From Umbilicaria muhlenbergii (lineage: Eukaryota; Ascomycota; Lecanoromycetes; Umbilicariales; Umbilicariaceae), in contig KK106986.1 in assembly GCA_000611775.1 (NCBI GenBank), positions 2,169,362 through 2,233,361 of the forward strand: a stretch of 64,000 bases of DNA, read 5' to 3'. Positions 11,424-23,178 of the stretch are shown here, piece after piece (position 1 is the first letter of the stretch; every line of letters begins with the position of its first letter). A program made the translations under genes and the position numbers. The notes beneath the pieces were generated by a model. That model was not told the origin of the DNA. It saw nothing but the letters and a program-made list of their open reading frames with translations, and did not search any database.

Positions 11424-14400
11424 ATGGAGCAGCAATACCTTTCTTTTCCTGGGTCAGCGGGGCTCTCTGATTTTCGTCTGCGAATTCTTGCAGGGCGCAT
11501 AGGTGCTTCTAAGGTTCATGCTCAATGGGTGCACTATGTTGCGATATATGGAGCTCTCCATATCGACGACCGCGACATACTGCAACAGCTATTGGAGTAC
11601 GGGGAGCCTGCAAAAGGTGTGGGTCCAACTTCCGAGAATACGTACATGTTCTATATATCGCCCATGATTGGAACCATCTCACCATGGAGTTCAAAGGCTA
11701 CCAGTATAGCCCATGTCTGCGGTTTGAACAAGGTCGTCAAGCGAATAGAGCGAGGAATGATGGTCACTGTCCAGCTTGACAAGCCAATGAAGGATGGAGT
11801 GGCACCTTTCGCGGATCTACTACATGATCGTATGACCCAGACTTTCAGTACAGAAGCTCCAGATCTTGCGGCAATGTTTGCGGAGCATGCACCAGCCCCG
11901 GCACAGGTGATTGAGATGCACAAGGAAGGGTTAGATCCTCGCAAAGCGCTTGAAGAAGCCAACACATCGTTAGGACTCGCTCTCGATGCCTCTGAGATTG
12001 ACTACCTCGTCAACGCATACGCCAAGAATGGACCCCTAGCGAGGTCACCTTTTGACGTTGAACTGTTCATGTTCGCACAAGTCAACTCTGAGCATTGCCG
12101 GCATAAGCAGTTCAACGCTTCGTGGACTATTGATGGGGTCAAGAAGCCCAACAGTCTTTTCGGCATGATTCGAAATACGCACAAGCAAAATCCTAAGTAT
12201 GTTGTCAGCGCCTACAGTGATAATGCAGCTGTACTTGAGGGTGAAAAGGGGAGTTTCTTCGCTCCTAACAATTCCACTGGCGAATGGACCCAGACCAAGG
12301 AAATAGTGCAGTACCTAGCCAAAGTGGAGACCCATAATCACCCTACAGCTGTTTCACCATATCCAGGCGCTGCCACTGGTTCAGGAGGAGAAATTCGGGA
12401 CGAAGGTGCCGTAGGTCGGGGATCGAGACCCAAAGCTGGACTTTCTGGCTTTAGCGTTTCAGATCTACTGATACCAGGTTTCCGACAGCCGTGGGAGTCG
12501 GACGTGGGGAGACCTGGCCACATCGCCAGCAGCCTGGATATTATGCTTGAGGCACCGATAGGCAGTGCAGCCTTCAACAATGAGTTTGGACGACCGTGTA
12601 CCACTGGCTACTTCCGAACACTACTGACGGAGGTGCCGATAGGGGATGGCAAGACGGAGCTAAGAGGTTACCACAAGCCCATTATGATTGCAGGTGGAGT
12701 TGGCACTGTAAGACCTCAGCATGCGCTGAAGAACCCGGACATTGTCGAATCTGGATCACACGTCATTGTGCTCGGTGGACCTGCAATGCTCATTGGCCTT
12801 GGAGGTGGTGCAGCTTCGAGCGTAACGTCTGGCGAGGGCTCGGTGGATCTAGATTTCGCTAGTGTGCAGAGAGGCAACGCCGAAGTGCAGAGAAGGGCGC
12901 AAGAAGTCATCAATGCCTGTGTATCAATGGGCTTGGACAACCCTATCAAGTTCATTCATGATGTTGGCGCCGGTGGTTTATCCAACGCTTTGCCCGAACT
13001 AGTTCATGATGCTGGATTGGGCGCCACTTTCGAACTACGTGAGATTGATAACGCAGATATGAGCATGAGTCCTATGCAGATATGGTGCTGCGAAGCCCAA
13101 GAAAGATATGTCATGGCCGTTGGTGAAGAAGGCTTGAACACTTTCAAGAAGATCGCCAACAGGGAGCGATGTGGATATTCTGTCGTCGGAAAGGCTACGG
13201 GCAAAAGGGAGGGACAGCAAAGACTGGTGCTCATGGATCGCGAATCGAAAGAGTATCCGAAACCCATAGATCTACCTATGTCAGTCCTATTTGGCAAGCC
13301 ACCCAAGATGTCAAAGGTGGTAGACTCGAGGAAATTACACTTGCCGGCATTCGATAGCAGTCTGACGACCTACTTGCTAGAAACACCAACCGACGGTCTT
13401 CTGACAGAAGCGGTCAATAGAGTGCTGGCACTACCTTCAGTGGGCTCGAAATCGTTTCTTATTACCATCGGTGACCGAACAGTGGGCGGTCTTACCGCGA
13501 GAGACCAAATGGTCGGACCATGGCAGGTTCCTGTCGCAGACGTCTCGGTCACAGCGACGTCACTCACCGTGGGTATGAAAACTGGCGAGGCTATGGCAAT
13601 GGGCGAGAAACCGACCTTGGCTTTGATATCTCCTGCAGCCTCTGCTCGAATGGCTGTAGCTGAGTCACTAATGAACATTGCCGCCGCTGACTTATTAGGG
13701 AGCTTGGAGAGGATAAGGCTGTCTGCTAATTGGATGGCAGCAAGTAGTCATCCGGGCGAGGGAGCTGCTCTGTATGAAGCTGTGGAGGCTATCGGGATGG
13801 AGCTGTGTCCGCAGCTTGGAATCAGTATACCTGTGGGCAAAGATTCTATGTCTATGAAGATGAAGTGGACCGACCAACAATCGAGAGAGGCCAAAGAGGT
13901 CACAGCACCTCTGTCATTAGTCATCTCAGCTTTCGCTCCAGTCGCAAACATAACCAAGACATGGACGCCAACTCTCCGCCGCTACGAAGATGTCGGCGAG
14001 ACCATCCTGCTCTTCGTCGACCTGGCCGAAGGACGAAAAGCTCTCGGCGGCTCCGCTCTCGCACAAGTCTTCAACCAAGTCGGAGACACATCCCCCGACG
14101 TCCATAGCGTACAGCTAATAAAGGACTTCTTCGACGCCATCTCCCAACTCCAAGAATCCGGCGTAGTCCTCGCCTACCACGACCGCTCCGACGGTGGTCT
14201 CTTCACCACCCTCACGGAAATGATGTTCGCCGGCCGCTGCGGCCTAGAAATCATGCTCGACGCCCTCTCCCCCAGCTCCTCTCCCTCCTCCGTCATCCCC
14301 GCCCTCTTCACCGAAGAACTCGGCGCCGTCTTCCAAGTCCGCAAAAGCGACGAAATCGCCTTCATCCGCTGTTTTGCCACCTGCGGCCCGCCCACCGGCC

Positions 14401-15509
14401 TCATCAAGAAAATCGGCCGCATTCCGCCCAGCAGCAACCAAAACCTCTCCCTCCTGCACGGCACGACCGTCCTATTCCGTTCCCCACGCTCCACCCTCCA
14501 ACAGCGCTGGTCCAGCACCTCTCACGCGCTCCAACGCCTTCGCGACAACCCCGCCTGCGCCGACGCCGAACACGCCAACATTCTCGACGACAAAGATCCT
14601 GGCCTGCGCTACAACCTGACCTACTCTCCCGCGGCCTCCATCCTCCCCCTCGCCACCTCCCTGAGTAATCGCGTCGGCCTCACCTCCCGCCCCCGCGTCG
14701 CTATCCTCCGCGAACAAGGCGTCAACGGACACGCCGAAATGGCCTTCGCCTTCCTCACCGCCGGCTTCACCCCGATCGACATCCACATGTCCGACCTCCT
14801 CAGCAACCGGCTCTCCCTCTCCTCATTCGTCGGCCTCGCCGCCTGCGGCGGCTTCAGCTACGGCGACGTGCTCGGCGCCGGGCAGGGGTGGGCGAAGAGC
14901 GTGCTCCTGCACAAGAGCACCCGGCAGGAGTTCCAAGCGTTCTTCGAGCGGAAAGACACCTTCACGCTCGGGGTCTGCAACGGCTGTCAGTTCCTCAGCC
15001 GGGTGAAGGAGTTGATCCCCGGTGCGGCCGACTGGCCGACTTTCGAGCGCAACGTCAGCGAACAGTACGAGGCGCGCGTCTGCATGGTCGAGGTGCTCGA
15101 CGACCCCGCCGCGCCTTCGGTGTTCTTGCACGGCATGGCCGGGTCGACATTGCCGACGGTGGTCGCGCACGGCGAGGGTCGCGCCTCTTTCTCCCCTGCT
15201 AACCCGAATAATCACTCCAACCATCATTCGTCCGCGGAACAGTTGCTAGCGAACAAGCAAGTCGCGCTCAGGTTCGTGGATAATCACCTCCAACCCACGG
15301 AGAGGTATCCGTGTAATCCGAATGGGAGTCCGGAGGGGATCACGGGGGTTAGGACGCCGGATGGGAGGGTGTTGGCGCTGATGCCGCATCCGGAACGGAC
15401 GGTGTTGGGGGGGGTGGCGAGTTGGGTTCCGGAGGGGAAGGCGGGGCAGTGGGGGGAGTTGGGGCCGTGGGGGAGGTTGTTCGCCAGTGCGAGGAGGTGG
15501 GTTGGGTAG
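11424..15509 (+). CDS. ADE6: Phosphoribosylformylglycinamidine synthase (FGAM synthase)
   Basis: A single uninterrupted exon of 1361 codons plus stop, close to the yeast ADE6 product (about 1358 aa). The enzyme catalyses the fourth step of de novo purine synthesis: FGAR + glutamine + ATP to FGAM, in the cytosol. Domains in order: PurS-like N-terminal part; linker with [21 protein letters not shown] and [14 protein letters not shown]; first ATP-binding/AIRS half with [20 protein letters not shown] and [20 protein letters not shown] loop; second half with [12 protein letters not shown] and [16 protein letters not shown]; and a C-terminal glutamine amidotransferase with the nucleophile Cys about residue 1185 in GVCNGCQ and the MPHPER His/Glu pair near 1320. 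I start at the ATG at 11424 ([17 protein letters not shown]) because the open frame before it lacks an ATG. Codon use shifts to strongly C- and then G-ending codons after about 13.95 kb without loss of conserved sequence. Confidence 0.97.
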   Translation: MEQQYLSFPGSAGLSDFRLRILAGRIGASKVHAQWVHYVAIYGALHIDDRDILQQLLEYGEPAKGVGPTSENTYMFYISPMIGTISPWSSKATSIAHVCGLNKVVKRIERGMMVTVQLDKPMKDGVAPFADLLHDRMTQTFSTEAPDLAAMFAEHAPAPAQVIEMHKEGLDPRKALEEANTSLGLALDASEIDYLVNAYAKNGPLARSPFDVELFMFAQVNSEHCRHKQFNASWTIDGVKKPNSLFGMIRNTHKQNPKYVVSAYSDNAAVLEGEKGSFFAPNNSTGEWTQTKEIVQYLAKVETHNHPTAVSPYPGAATGSGGEIRDEGAVGRGSRPKAGLSGFSVSDLLIPGFRQPWESDVGRPGHIASSLDIMLEAPIGSAAFNNEFGRPCTTGYFRTLLTEVPIGDGKTELRGYHKPIMIAGGVGTVRPQHALKNPDIVESGSHVIVLGGPAMLIGLGGGAASSVTSGEGSVDLDFASVQRGNAEVQRRAQEVINACVSMGLDNPIKFIHDVGAGGLSNALPELVHDAGLGATFELREIDNADMSMSPMQIWCCEAQERYVMAVGEEGLNTFKKIANRERCGYSVVGKATGKREGQQRLVLMDRESKEYPKPIDLPMSVLFGKPPKMSKVVDSRKLHLPAFDSSLTTYLLETPTDGLLTEAVNRVLALPSVGSKSFLITIGDRTVGGLTARDQMVGPWQVPVADVSVTATSLTVGMKTGEAMAMGEKPTLALISPAASARMAVAESLMNIAAADLLGSLERIRLSANWMAASSHPGEGAALYEAVEAIGMELCPQLGISIPVGKDSMSMKMKWTDQQSREAKEVTAPLSLVISAFAPVANITKTWTPTLRRYEDVGETILLFVDLAEGRKALGGSALAQVFNQVGDTSPDVHSVQLIKDFFDAISQLQESGVVLAYHDRSDGGLFTTLTEMMFAGRCGLEIMLDALSPSSSPSSVIPALFTEELGAVFQVRKSDEIAFIRCFATCGPPTGLIKKIGRIPPSSNQNLSLLHGTTVLFRSPRSTLQQRWSSTSHALQRLRDNPACADAEHANILDDKDPGLRYNLTYSPAASILPLATSLSNRVGLTSRPRVAILREQGVNGHAEMAFAFLTAGFTPIDIHMSDLLSNRLSLSSFVGLAACGGFSYGDVLGAGQGWAKSVLLHKSTRQEFQAFFERKDTFTLGVCNGCQFLSRVKELIPGAADWPTFERNVSEQYEARVCMVEVLDDPAAPSVFLHGMAGSTLPTVVAHGEGRASFSPANPNNHSNHHSSAEQLLANKQVALRFVDNHLQPTERYPCNPNGSPEGITGVRTPDGRVLALMPHPERTVLGGVASWVPEGKAGQWGELGPWGRLFASARRWVG

Positions 15510-16007
15510 ATTGGGGCGTGGGAAAGATATAGGGAAGGGTGGAAAGAAGAGGTGGTGGTTTCGGATGCGTAGAGAAGTAGGTGTAGTCTAGATAGAATTT
15601 GGGATGAATTGGTATGAGTTTTCAGATCATAGATTGGTATTTGGAAACGAGGATAGATGTGAATAATTTCACTGCTTATGAGTTCACATTTTGGAATCTC
15701 ATAGATCAGAAGTGCTTTCTCAAGATTTCAGCCAGTCCCGTTAACAGTCCTCAAGGCAGGTGTCTTTCTTGCTTGATAATGTATCGGGGTGGGTATCCCT
15801 GATGCTCATGAAGGTGTCCTATCCGTCCAAAGAGCTGCTGCGAAGAACATCATCCGTCCCTCAGGCAGAGATATGCAGAAACGGACAGGGTCCATTTACG
15901 AAGCTAGGGCTTCGTAGAGCTCGATACGGTGACTTTATCTTTCACTCGGCTGTTTGCGGGCCACCATTGTCAGGTTCAGCAATGCGAACTCGAAATTCGG
16001 GTCCGAC
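15510..16007. other. Convergent intergenic region
   Basis: About 500 bp of AT-richer DNA between the 3' ends of ADE6 and the BTB gene. It presumably holds both 3' UTRs; nothing else is supported. Confidence 0.5.
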
Positions 16008-16831
16008 TTACTCTGGAGTACGAACTTTGTGCTTTTTAGATTCTTCCTCCGCAGTACTCTTGACTAATTGTGCAACCGCCTTCGAGATAGCAGTCTTGGC
16101 GGCATTATCCTCCGGCTTGGCGAAGGCCTTGCGCTGGGCGAGGAAGAAGTCGCTTGCCAACGTACCGCCTGTTTCGATCTTCTTGAGCAGTGTTGTCAGT
16201 TGCGGGTCCTGGAGTTTTCGCAGTCGTGGTGGTGCGTGCTCCAAGAAGTACTCCCGAAATGCGGTGCTTTGGGTTTGGCAACAAGAGTACACCGTTTCGA
16301 CCATCTCATAAAACGTCTCATCCGAAAGAACTCCAATAAGCTTGATCTTCTGGACTGTAAGGTTCATGAGGCAATCTAGCTTCAATTCGTCCGCCATAAT
16401 GTACATCCTGGCGAAGACCAAAGCTTGCCTGTCTGGAGAGCTGCCTTCTTGAGGAGCAAGCGCGACGGTGCAGCAATTGTCTGATACGTAGGTGTATCTT
16501 AACACCGGGGCGTAGTCCCCAGAATAGAGGTATTCCATCACAAGACCAAGCAGCGCAGGCTCTACATTAGGAAATCCGAGATTGCCTTCCAATAGAGACG
16601 TTTGGCACCTTCGTGCGAGTACTGAGGATTGCGCCAGAACGGACTTATGAACTCGCCATTTCGTATTATCTTTTGCGCGAACGATAAATAGCTCTTCAGT
16701 GGCATCATAGCGGCTAAACGTAGTCTCAGTGAGTAAGACGGTAAGAGGTAGAAGAGCTCAGCTAATGCTTACTCTCCAAAGCGCTCGGGCTCGATTTCCT
16801 TGAGGCGAGCGAGGATCCTACAAGAAGACAT
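16008..16831 (-). CDS. BTB/POZ domain protein
   Basis: Two exons (16831-16773 and 16713-16008), 254 aa. Exon 2 opens with RYDATEELFIVRAKDNTKWRVHKSVLAQSSVLARRCQ, the start of a BTB fold (residues about 20-110) continuing through PALLGLVMEYLYSGDYAPVL and ARMYIMADELKLDCLMNLTVQKI. BTB domains mediate dimerisation and, in many fungal proteins, recruit substrates to Cullin-3 ligases; no second domain is visible, so the role is open. The C-terminal half is helical and Lys/Ala-rich (KKIETGGTLASDFFLAQRKA, KSTAEEESKKHKVR). The start at 16831 gives MSSCRILARLKEIEPERFG; an in-frame ATG at 16999 would add 56 residues lacking clear conservation. Its 5' end lies about 200 bp from the 3' end of the next minus-strand gene. 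Confidence 0.85.
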
Positions 16832-17045
16832 CTCGAGGATAGAGTAGTGATCAAATTTGATCGATTGAATCGATTTAGAAGTACCCCAGTACCACCGGAG
16901 AGATCCTGAAAGATCAAGGTCTGGTTGAGGAAACCAAGGATCTTGTACTTGAATGTGCTGAGTGAATGATCGAAGTGAATGCCATTTGAAACCGATCAAT
17001 CAACGAGCAAGATACAAGACGCTACCGACTCGTCTCGCAAGCAGG

Positions 17046-18911
17046 TCAATCTTTGATGCCGACGACGACAAAGTTTCTCGGACTTTGCTTATAGTCAAAG
17101 ACGACCTCAACCCAGCACTCCTTGACCTCCTTCTGCTCTCGTAGGTAGAGCCACCTATCGACAACAATAGTCGACTCGACTACACCGGCACTGAAAGCCA
17201 TCAAGCTCCACACAATACTAAGCTCCTTCCTCTTGGCTTTATAACTCTCCTCATACGCATCGATCTCTTCGTCGGTGAGGCCAGCCATTTGTCCCACAAT
17301 GAAGCCCCCCCCTTCCTGGTCAATGGCAATCTTGGCTACTGCTCCTCGCACGTAAGCCGTGAACGAGGTATAGCAAGCCTTTCTGAGAGAGCCAATAACA
17401 ATTGATTGGCCGGTCCCACTCCACCCTCGTGGGCTACCTCCACCGACTACATCATCATCCGCCACTGGCTTCTCCACAACACCACGATCGAGGAATATCC
17501 GTTGCAGCAAGGCCCGGTAGAAGTGACGTGTAAAGAACGCTTCAGATTCTGTCGCTGTCCAGTTTTGAGGTGCTTGTACGGCCATCATGCGGGCGGTGAT
17601 ATTGAGCCGGATTCCTTCGCCGTGCTTGTGCTGGTACCGAGCAAGACGCCCCGACATAGGGAAGCCGTGAGGATCGCAGGTGGAAGAGGTCCGGTCAAGA
17701 CGTGGATGCGGAGGGCGGAGGGTGGGCAACTTGAAAGTTGGAGGGCCAAGACGTTCCGTGACCAGATTGTAGCAGCAGCCAACCATGGCTACGGCTCTGA
17801 CACATGAATTTAGGATTAATGATCGAAGACCATGATGTAGCAGGTTGCCACAGGAGTGAAGAGATATGACCATGAGCTGAAGAGGCTTCGGTGACATCCC
17901 ATTTATCCGAGACTTCAACTCAGAGCGGTTACTGTCGCACGAGTCTGTACAGTTGGAATTCGGTCTGATCTGTTCAGACACAGTCTGGAGGTCGCCGTCC
18001 TTGATGAGATGTTCGATATATTGGATACTGCCACCTCCCTCGGTCGAAAGAGCTATATGGGCAGGTGAAGTCGTTCCATTCGTTCCAACTGGCGTGTCCT
18101 TGAAGCATGGTAATGAATCTTGCCGGGGGACTGCTATTTCACTATCAATAGTCTCCAGACCATCGTCTCTTCGCGTAGACTCTTCTTTTCGGTACTCTTT
18201 CTTGTTCCTCATGATCTTGTCCTTCTTTGCCAATTTCGCGGTTACATCCATGCCCATAGCCCCGTTGATATTCAGTTGCTTGCTTTCCACTGCAACGATA
18301 TGCTTGTTGTAGGGCTCGCTGGCCAGGGCTCGACCGAGGTAATTCTGGCCTGAACCAAAGTCAACAATATGAGTTATACTATGAAGACTAGAGTGAGCAA
18401 GATCGGCTGTTAGCTTGTCAATGTAGCTAGCAAAGTTTTCCACTTCATGTATCTTTTTGGGCTTCATTCCCACGGATACATTGCGCACTAAAGCTGGTAC
18501 TCCTGCGGCAGATTCACCGCCAACGGACCGGAAGGTTCTATCAAGGCTATGTCTGCGGACATCATTGACATAGTTTAAGAGAGTCAATGGCGGGAGTGGA
18601 TGGCCTCGCCACGATCTTTGGATACCTGGAGGTTTGCCACCGTCATGTTCATAGAATGCCACAAGTCTCTTTATATCTTCTCTCATCAACAGGTCTAGAA
18701 TGGCAGATATATCCACAGTCTGGAACCAGTCTTTCCATTCTTTGGGTAACATGGCATTGTACAAATCAGGGTCTCTTGTTAAGAAATCTAATATGTGTAC
18801 ACCCCCGCAGAGCTTTTGCAGGAGCTCGGAAGAAGTTATAAAGCTCAGCAATGCCTCCACGTAATCATCCACCTCTGTGTAATCTGGTGGAAGTGGCAGC
18901 TGCGTCTTCAT
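17046..18911 (-). CDS. METTL25/RRNAD1-like methyltransferase
   Basis: Single exon, 621 aa, from ATG 18911 (MKTQLPLPPDYTEVDDYVEA) to the stop at 17046. The SAM-binding motif I is clear: HIVDFGSGQNYLGRAL at residues about 181-196, followed by HIVAVESKQLNINGA (motif II). Further family blocks are LMVISLHSCGNLLHHGLRSL and AMVGCCYNLVTERLGPP, and a C-terminal WSLMAFSAGVVESTIVVDRW that supports the METTL25/RRNAD1 assignment. Substrate is unknown for most fungal members. The N-terminal helical domain (HILDFLTRDPDLYNAMLP) is also family-typical. A charged low-complexity insertion (about 215-340) separates motif II from the rest. The gene is divergent from the GCP5-like gene with only 242 bp between starts. 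Confidence 0.88.
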   Translation of the reverse strand: MKTQLPLPPDYTEVDDYVEALLSFITSSELLQKLCGGVHILDFLTRDPDLYNAMLPKEWKDWFQTVDISAILDLLMREDIKRLVAFYEHDGGKPPGIQRSWRGHPLPPLTLLNYVNDVRRHSLDRTFRSVGGESAAGVPALVRNVSVGMKPKKIHEVENFASYIDKLTADLAHSSLHSITHIVDFGSGQNYLGRALASEPYNKHIVAVESKQLNINGAMGMDVTAKLAKKDKIMRNKKEYRKEESTRRDDGLETIDSEIAVPRQDSLPCFKDTPVGTNGTTSPAHIALSTEGGGSIQYIEHLIKDGDLQTVSEQIRPNSNCTDSCDSNRSELKSRINGMSPKPLQLMVISLHSCGNLLHHGLRSLILNSCVRAVAMVGCCYNLVTERLGPPTFKLPTLRPPHPRLDRTSSTCDPHGFPMSGRLARYQHKHGEGIRLNITARMMAVQAPQNWTATESEAFFTRHFYRALLQRIFLDRGVVEKPVADDDVVGGGSPRGWSGTGQSIVIGSLRKACYTSFTAYVRGAVAKIAIDQEGGGFIVGQMAGLTDEEIDAYEESYKAKRKELSIVWSLMAFSAGVVESTIVVDRWLYLREQKEVKECWVEVVFDYKQSPRNFVVVGIKD

Positions 18912-19153
18912 TGTGCCGCTCGAGGGCTATCGACGCAATATCAAGAGTTGTGTAGAGCGAATAGCCAGATTGGTTTGCAGTAGAGGTGGATGAGAATGAG
19001 GTCTGCAAAACGAAAGATTCGGAGCTAAAGCCAATTGGGTTCTTAGCGAGGTCGCGTCCAAACGTGCCCTCGTCCGTAGAGAGCAGTCAACCGCGACAAG
19101 TATGTGATCTATCCCTGGGGCGGGCTTGCTCCGCCTTTCCTCGCGCACTTAGA
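18912..19153. promoter_or_regulatory. Short divergent promoter region (METTL25-like / GCP5-like)
   Basis: 242 bp separate the two start codons, so the two genes probably share a bidirectional promoter. This is inferred from layout; no motif is assigned. Confidence 0.45.
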
Positions 19154-21900
19154 ATGACACACTCTGCAAGACTAGCTGATCTTGCTGGTGAGCTGGTCAC
19201 AGCAATCACAGCGGTTTCTCCCGAGGTAAGGCGGCCCCATGTAACTATACTACATGACGCTGACAACCTTGGCAGGAGGATAGTCAAGCCTTCGACGCAC
19301 TGAAGCACTCTACCTTGCGTGCACTTAGAGAGGCACGGGCTGGGCGAACCAACCAGTTCGATGTCTACAATCGACTGCAAGGACTTCAGGAAAAGTTCCG
19401 AGTGCTCAACAACGACGAGTTGGCCGAGGCCCTCGCACTGCGCTTGGAAGAGCTATCACAAGCATCCCTAAAATGGGCACCAGAAGTCCTCTCTCTAATT
19501 CTAGAGCTTTCAGACCAGCCTGCCCAAAAGTCGGACGTTAAGAACCTTGAGCGTCTGAGGCGCCCAGATCTACAACCTCCTCTGACTTGGGACGACATCA
19601 TTGCGGAGGACCCTCTAGACAACAAAGAAGGCCTTTGGGATAATGTTGACTTCGCTGCCGAGAGTTCTGACGATGAATCGGATGCCACACCAGATCATTC
19701 GTCGTTGTCAGAGGAAACGGAAAATTCGACTGTACAGTATGGTGATGAAGACGTCAACATCGATGCGCTCATTGTCCACAATGACGAGTCAGAGCTCCAG
19801 GATATCATTGCTGCTCAGTTCTGGAACCGCGAAGAGAATCCGGACGAGGTATCTCCTGAGAATAGAATCATACATTCGAAACATCAAGTAACAGAGTCGC
19901 AGCTGCTTAGGGAGGTCATGTTCATGCTTCTTGGCTTGCCAACATCGGTCTATATACAGGGCAAGGAAGGATATTTTACTACTGATAAGCAGTATAGCAT
20001 TCAGCATGCCCAAGATACGCCCGTTCTTCATATTCTTGATTCGTACGCTGCTATCGGTAACTGTTTGGTCACGCTTCGCAACTGGACTGCAAAGCCTCAA
20101 AAAGTCCCGCTAGTACAGGCTTTTCAAGCGGCGGTCGAGACACGTCTTTTCGCTGTTGATGGGTCGTTAACGGCGATGGAAGCGGACTTGCTCACTCCCT
20201 CAACATCATCAAGCGGAACCCTTCTGGGGCAGATGCCGAAGGTCCAGGGAGCTGTTCGCCTGGCACTTCCACTCTCTGATATCATAACCCAACTGAAAAC
20301 TGTTGCTGAAGGACAAATTCCTTTCAAAGTTCTGGAATTTTTACACGATCGCACTGCCTCTAATCAAGACATTGGTGATATCCCAGGCTATGAGTACATG
20401 GCTCGACTGTTCTTCGAATGCTTCAACTCTTACCTAAAGCCTATTACCCTGTGGATGGAAGCCGGCGAGCTTGGCAAACATAATGATGTGTTCTTCGTTA
20501 GAAAACAGGATGGTGATCTGGCCCTGACAGCCTTGTGGCAGGAGCAGTACGTTCTACTGCGCGACGAGGACGGCCAGTTACACGCTCCGAGATTCCTCCA
20601 CCTCGCTGTGCACAAGATCTTTACAACTGGGAAGAGTGTGGCTTTCCTCCGGCAACTAGGAGATCGTTTTGACCAAGACAAAGTGCACGGGCTCGAAGAC
20701 AGTCGTTTGGATTATGAGGCCGTCTGCCGAATACAAGAGAACGATACTTTGAGCCCGTTCTCTGAGCTCTTCAGTAGGGCTCTTAATCAATGGATTGCTG
20801 GCAAGCATCATGCATCTTCAACTGTGTTACGTGATCGACTAGAGACGCGATGCGGCCTTCGGCGGACATTGGATGCCATCGAGAACATTTACTTCTCTAG
20901 TAATGGAGCCCTCACCGGCATCATCACGAGTAGGATCTTCGAAACAATTGACCGCGGCAAGGAAGCTTGGAATGATCGGTTCCTATTGACGGAGCTCTTT
21001 CAAGGCGTCTTTGGCGAATTAACATGTATCGACGGTGAGCGACTTACAATTCGTTCAACATTCGGGTCTTATCAAGACATCCAGAATCGGCGACGGTCCG
21101 TCAAGATATTGAACAGCCTTACTGTCAACTATGCACTTCCATGGCCTGTCGCTAACATTGTAAGGCAAGAGTCCTTGAGTGTCCATCAACGTATCTTTGT
21201 CTTCCTTACTCAAGCATATCGAGCCAAGTATATGCTTGAGAGACGGCGTCTACTGAAAAGTGCCCTCTCTCCACTTGATAGCGAAGACGGGGAAAACTCA
21301 CTTGTTTATTCTCTTCGCCATCGTCTACTTTGGTTTACCAATACCATACATGGCTATTTGACAGATACAGTTCTCTCCGTGCCGACATCAGAAATGCGTA
21401 TGGATCTTGCCAAAGCCGAGGATGTGGATGCCATGGTCTCAACCTATGATGCCTACGTCATGCATCTCGAGGACCAATGTCTGCTCTCGAAGAAACTAGC
21501 TCCCATTCATCAAGCCATCATCTCACTACTCGATGTCAGCATTCTATTCTCTGATTCTCATGCATCATACGCTGGAGAGAAGCTCTTCGATTTGACAAAT
21601 CGTTCCATCATGTCCAACACAAGCCAGCTGCAGTCCATCCGTCCGCGGCGGCGAAAGGCTTCAGATGCATCATCTTCGGAAGATGACGAAGTCAATGATG
21701 GTGAAGCAGATATCAGCTATATCTCGTTCACCGAAGTGGCATATGTGGATCGGTTGAGAAAGATGCACGACTCGTTTACCAAGCTCTGTGGTTTCGTCAC
21801 GGCTGGACTTCGAGGCGTCAGCAGGGCTGGTGGCGAACCGTGCTGGGAAGTACTGGCCGAGAATCTAGTATTAGGGACCTCGAAGGGTAGAATGGTGTGA
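19154..21900 (+). CDS. Gamma-tubulin complex component, GCP5-like (Spc97/Spc98 family)
   Basis: Two exons (19154-19225, 19276-21900), 898 aa. Exon 1 encodes MTHSARLADLAGELVTAITAVSPE and joins exon 2 (EDSQAFDALKHSTLRALREA) at a GTAAGG donor and GGCAG acceptor. The family builds the gamma-tubulin ring complex that nucleates microtubules at spindle pole bodies. Supporting blocks: PPLTWDDIIAEDPLDN with an acidic linker, the GCP N-terminal signature ESQLLREVMFMLLGLPTSVY (about residues 232-251), PGYEYMARLFFECFNSYLKPITLWMEAGEL, and the C-terminal GCP core with YALPWPVANIVRQESLSVHQRIFVFLTQAYRAKYMLERR and LRHRLLWFTNTIHGYLTD. The PWPxxxIV block is typical of the family. GCP5 rather than GCP4 or GCP6 is judged from size and the DPLDN region, with moderate certainty. 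Confidence 0.88.
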
Positions 21901-22513
21901 GCGGTACCTCATATGGAAGGTTGAGCAACGATCTTCTCACAAATAGCCATACTAAAACGTCCACCCAGAGGAAGAGCATCACGGAACAGTCGAACAAGAT
22001 AGAATTGGACGCTCCATCCGACTTTGCTGGCTGATATACCCACAGAGGGTGTCTTGAACATTGGGCGAATGAGTCAACGAGAGATAGTAAGCAGCTTGCT
22101 TTCCCCATAATTCTTTCATCTCCGACCTTGACTAATCCACGAATCGCCGTCAGACTTCCCGTGCAGCCACAATATGTACACGACAATCCTGTTCACTGGT
22201 TCGAAAAGCAGAAAGGAGAGGGCATAGGGCCGGATCGATCAAGTTGTATCCAATCTCCGCAATGATACCCCCAAGAGTCAAGCAACTCCAAGACAAGCCG
22301 TCTAATTTCATCACTCGTGACGTGCGACCTTCTACCCCTTCCGATCTCTAATGCACGCCGCACACGCGACCCCCCAATCATATGCAACGATCTCCATCCC
22401 AGCCCGCACTGTACTCCCTCCTCCTCCTCCTCCTCCCTCCCTCCCTCCTCCTCCCTCTCTTCCTTCTCTCCCCCCTCTCTTCCTTCTCTCCCCCCTCCCA
22501 CAAAGCAACAAAC
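21901..22513. other. Intergenic region ending in a pyrimidine-rich tract
   Basis: Downstream of the GCP5-like gene. Nothing coding is supported. The last 100 bp (about 22410-22500) is a CCT/TTC-rich low-complexity tract that makes spurious Pro/Ser or Gly/Glu frames in every register. Confidence 0.5.
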
Positions 22514-23178
22514 CTAGCCCACCTCCCCGCCCCCCACCTCCACCCCCCCATCCCAAATCCCAAACCTCCCCCCGCCCCACCCATTAACCCGCATACACTC
22601 GCCCAACGCCTGCACCGCCGCCCCGAGCACCCCCCACGCTGTCTCTTATACACCTCTNNNNNNNNNNNNNNNNNNNNNNNNNNNNNNNNNNNNNNNNNNN
22701 NNNNNNNNNNNNNNNNNNNNNNNNNNNNNNNNNNNNNNNNNNNNNNNNNNNNNNNNNNNNNNNNNNNNNNNNNNNNNNNNNNNNNNNNNNNNNNNNNNNN
22801 NNNNNNNNNNNNNNNNNNNNNNNNNNNNNNNNNNNNNNNNNNNNNNNNNNNNNNNNNNNNNNNNNNNNNNNNNNNNNNNNNNNNNNNNNNNNNNNNNNNN
22901 NNNNNNNNNNNGGGCGGGGAGGGGGATGGGGAGGGTGCGGAGGGTGAGGAGGCTGGATTAGGAGGGGGGTTTTAGCTGGGTGGGGTTTTGGAAGGGGATG
23001 GAGGGAGGGGAGGGGGAAGGGTGACGTACGTTCCGGCGATTGTGGTCGGGGCGTTGTAGCAGAATTGGGAACGGGGCGAGAGAGAGGGTGGGATGGAGGG
23101 GAGAGCGAGGGCGGAGGCGACGCCGGTGGTGAGGGATTGGATGAGGATGATCAGAGTGGAGAGGAAAGGATGGCGCAT
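22514..23178 (-). CDS. Small secreted protein, interrupted by assembly gap
   Basis: Two visible ends of one likely minus-strand gene flank a run of N (22658-22911). The 5' end starts at 23178 with a signal peptide (MRHPFLSTLIILIQSLTTGV, then ASALALP), followed by SQFCYNAPTTIAG. A donor GTACGT at 23029 and an acceptor after CTAATCCAG (exon from 22952) would continue in frame as TLLTLRTLPIPLPA up to the gap. On the far side the frame AAVQALGECMRVNGWGG ... FGIWDGGVEVGGGEV ends at a TAG at 22514-22516. The Trp/Gly pattern looks like a conserved C-terminus of fungal extracellular proteins of unknown function, but I cannot name the family. The middle exon(s), the frame across the gap and the exact length are unknown; that both ends belong to one gene is inference. 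Confidence 0.5.
22639..22657 (+). other. Probable residual transposase (Tn5 mosaic-end) adapter
   Basis: The 19 bases directly abutting the N-run (CTGTCTCTTATACACCTCT) match the Nextera/Tn5 mosaic-end adapter at 18 of 19 positions. Its position exactly at the gap edge indicates untrimmed library adapter at a contig end, not genomic DNA. Confidence 0.85.
22658..22911. other. Assembly gap (254 N)
   Basis: A run of 254 undetermined bases. It lies in very G/C-skewed sequence, which may explain why the assembly failed there. Confidence 1.

Noticed and set aside
22332-22653. Pro-rich plus-strand and Gly/Arg-rich minus-strand frames next to the gap
   Set aside because: They are low-complexity artefacts of a CCT/CCC tract; only the short minus-strand C-terminus ending at 22514 looks coding.
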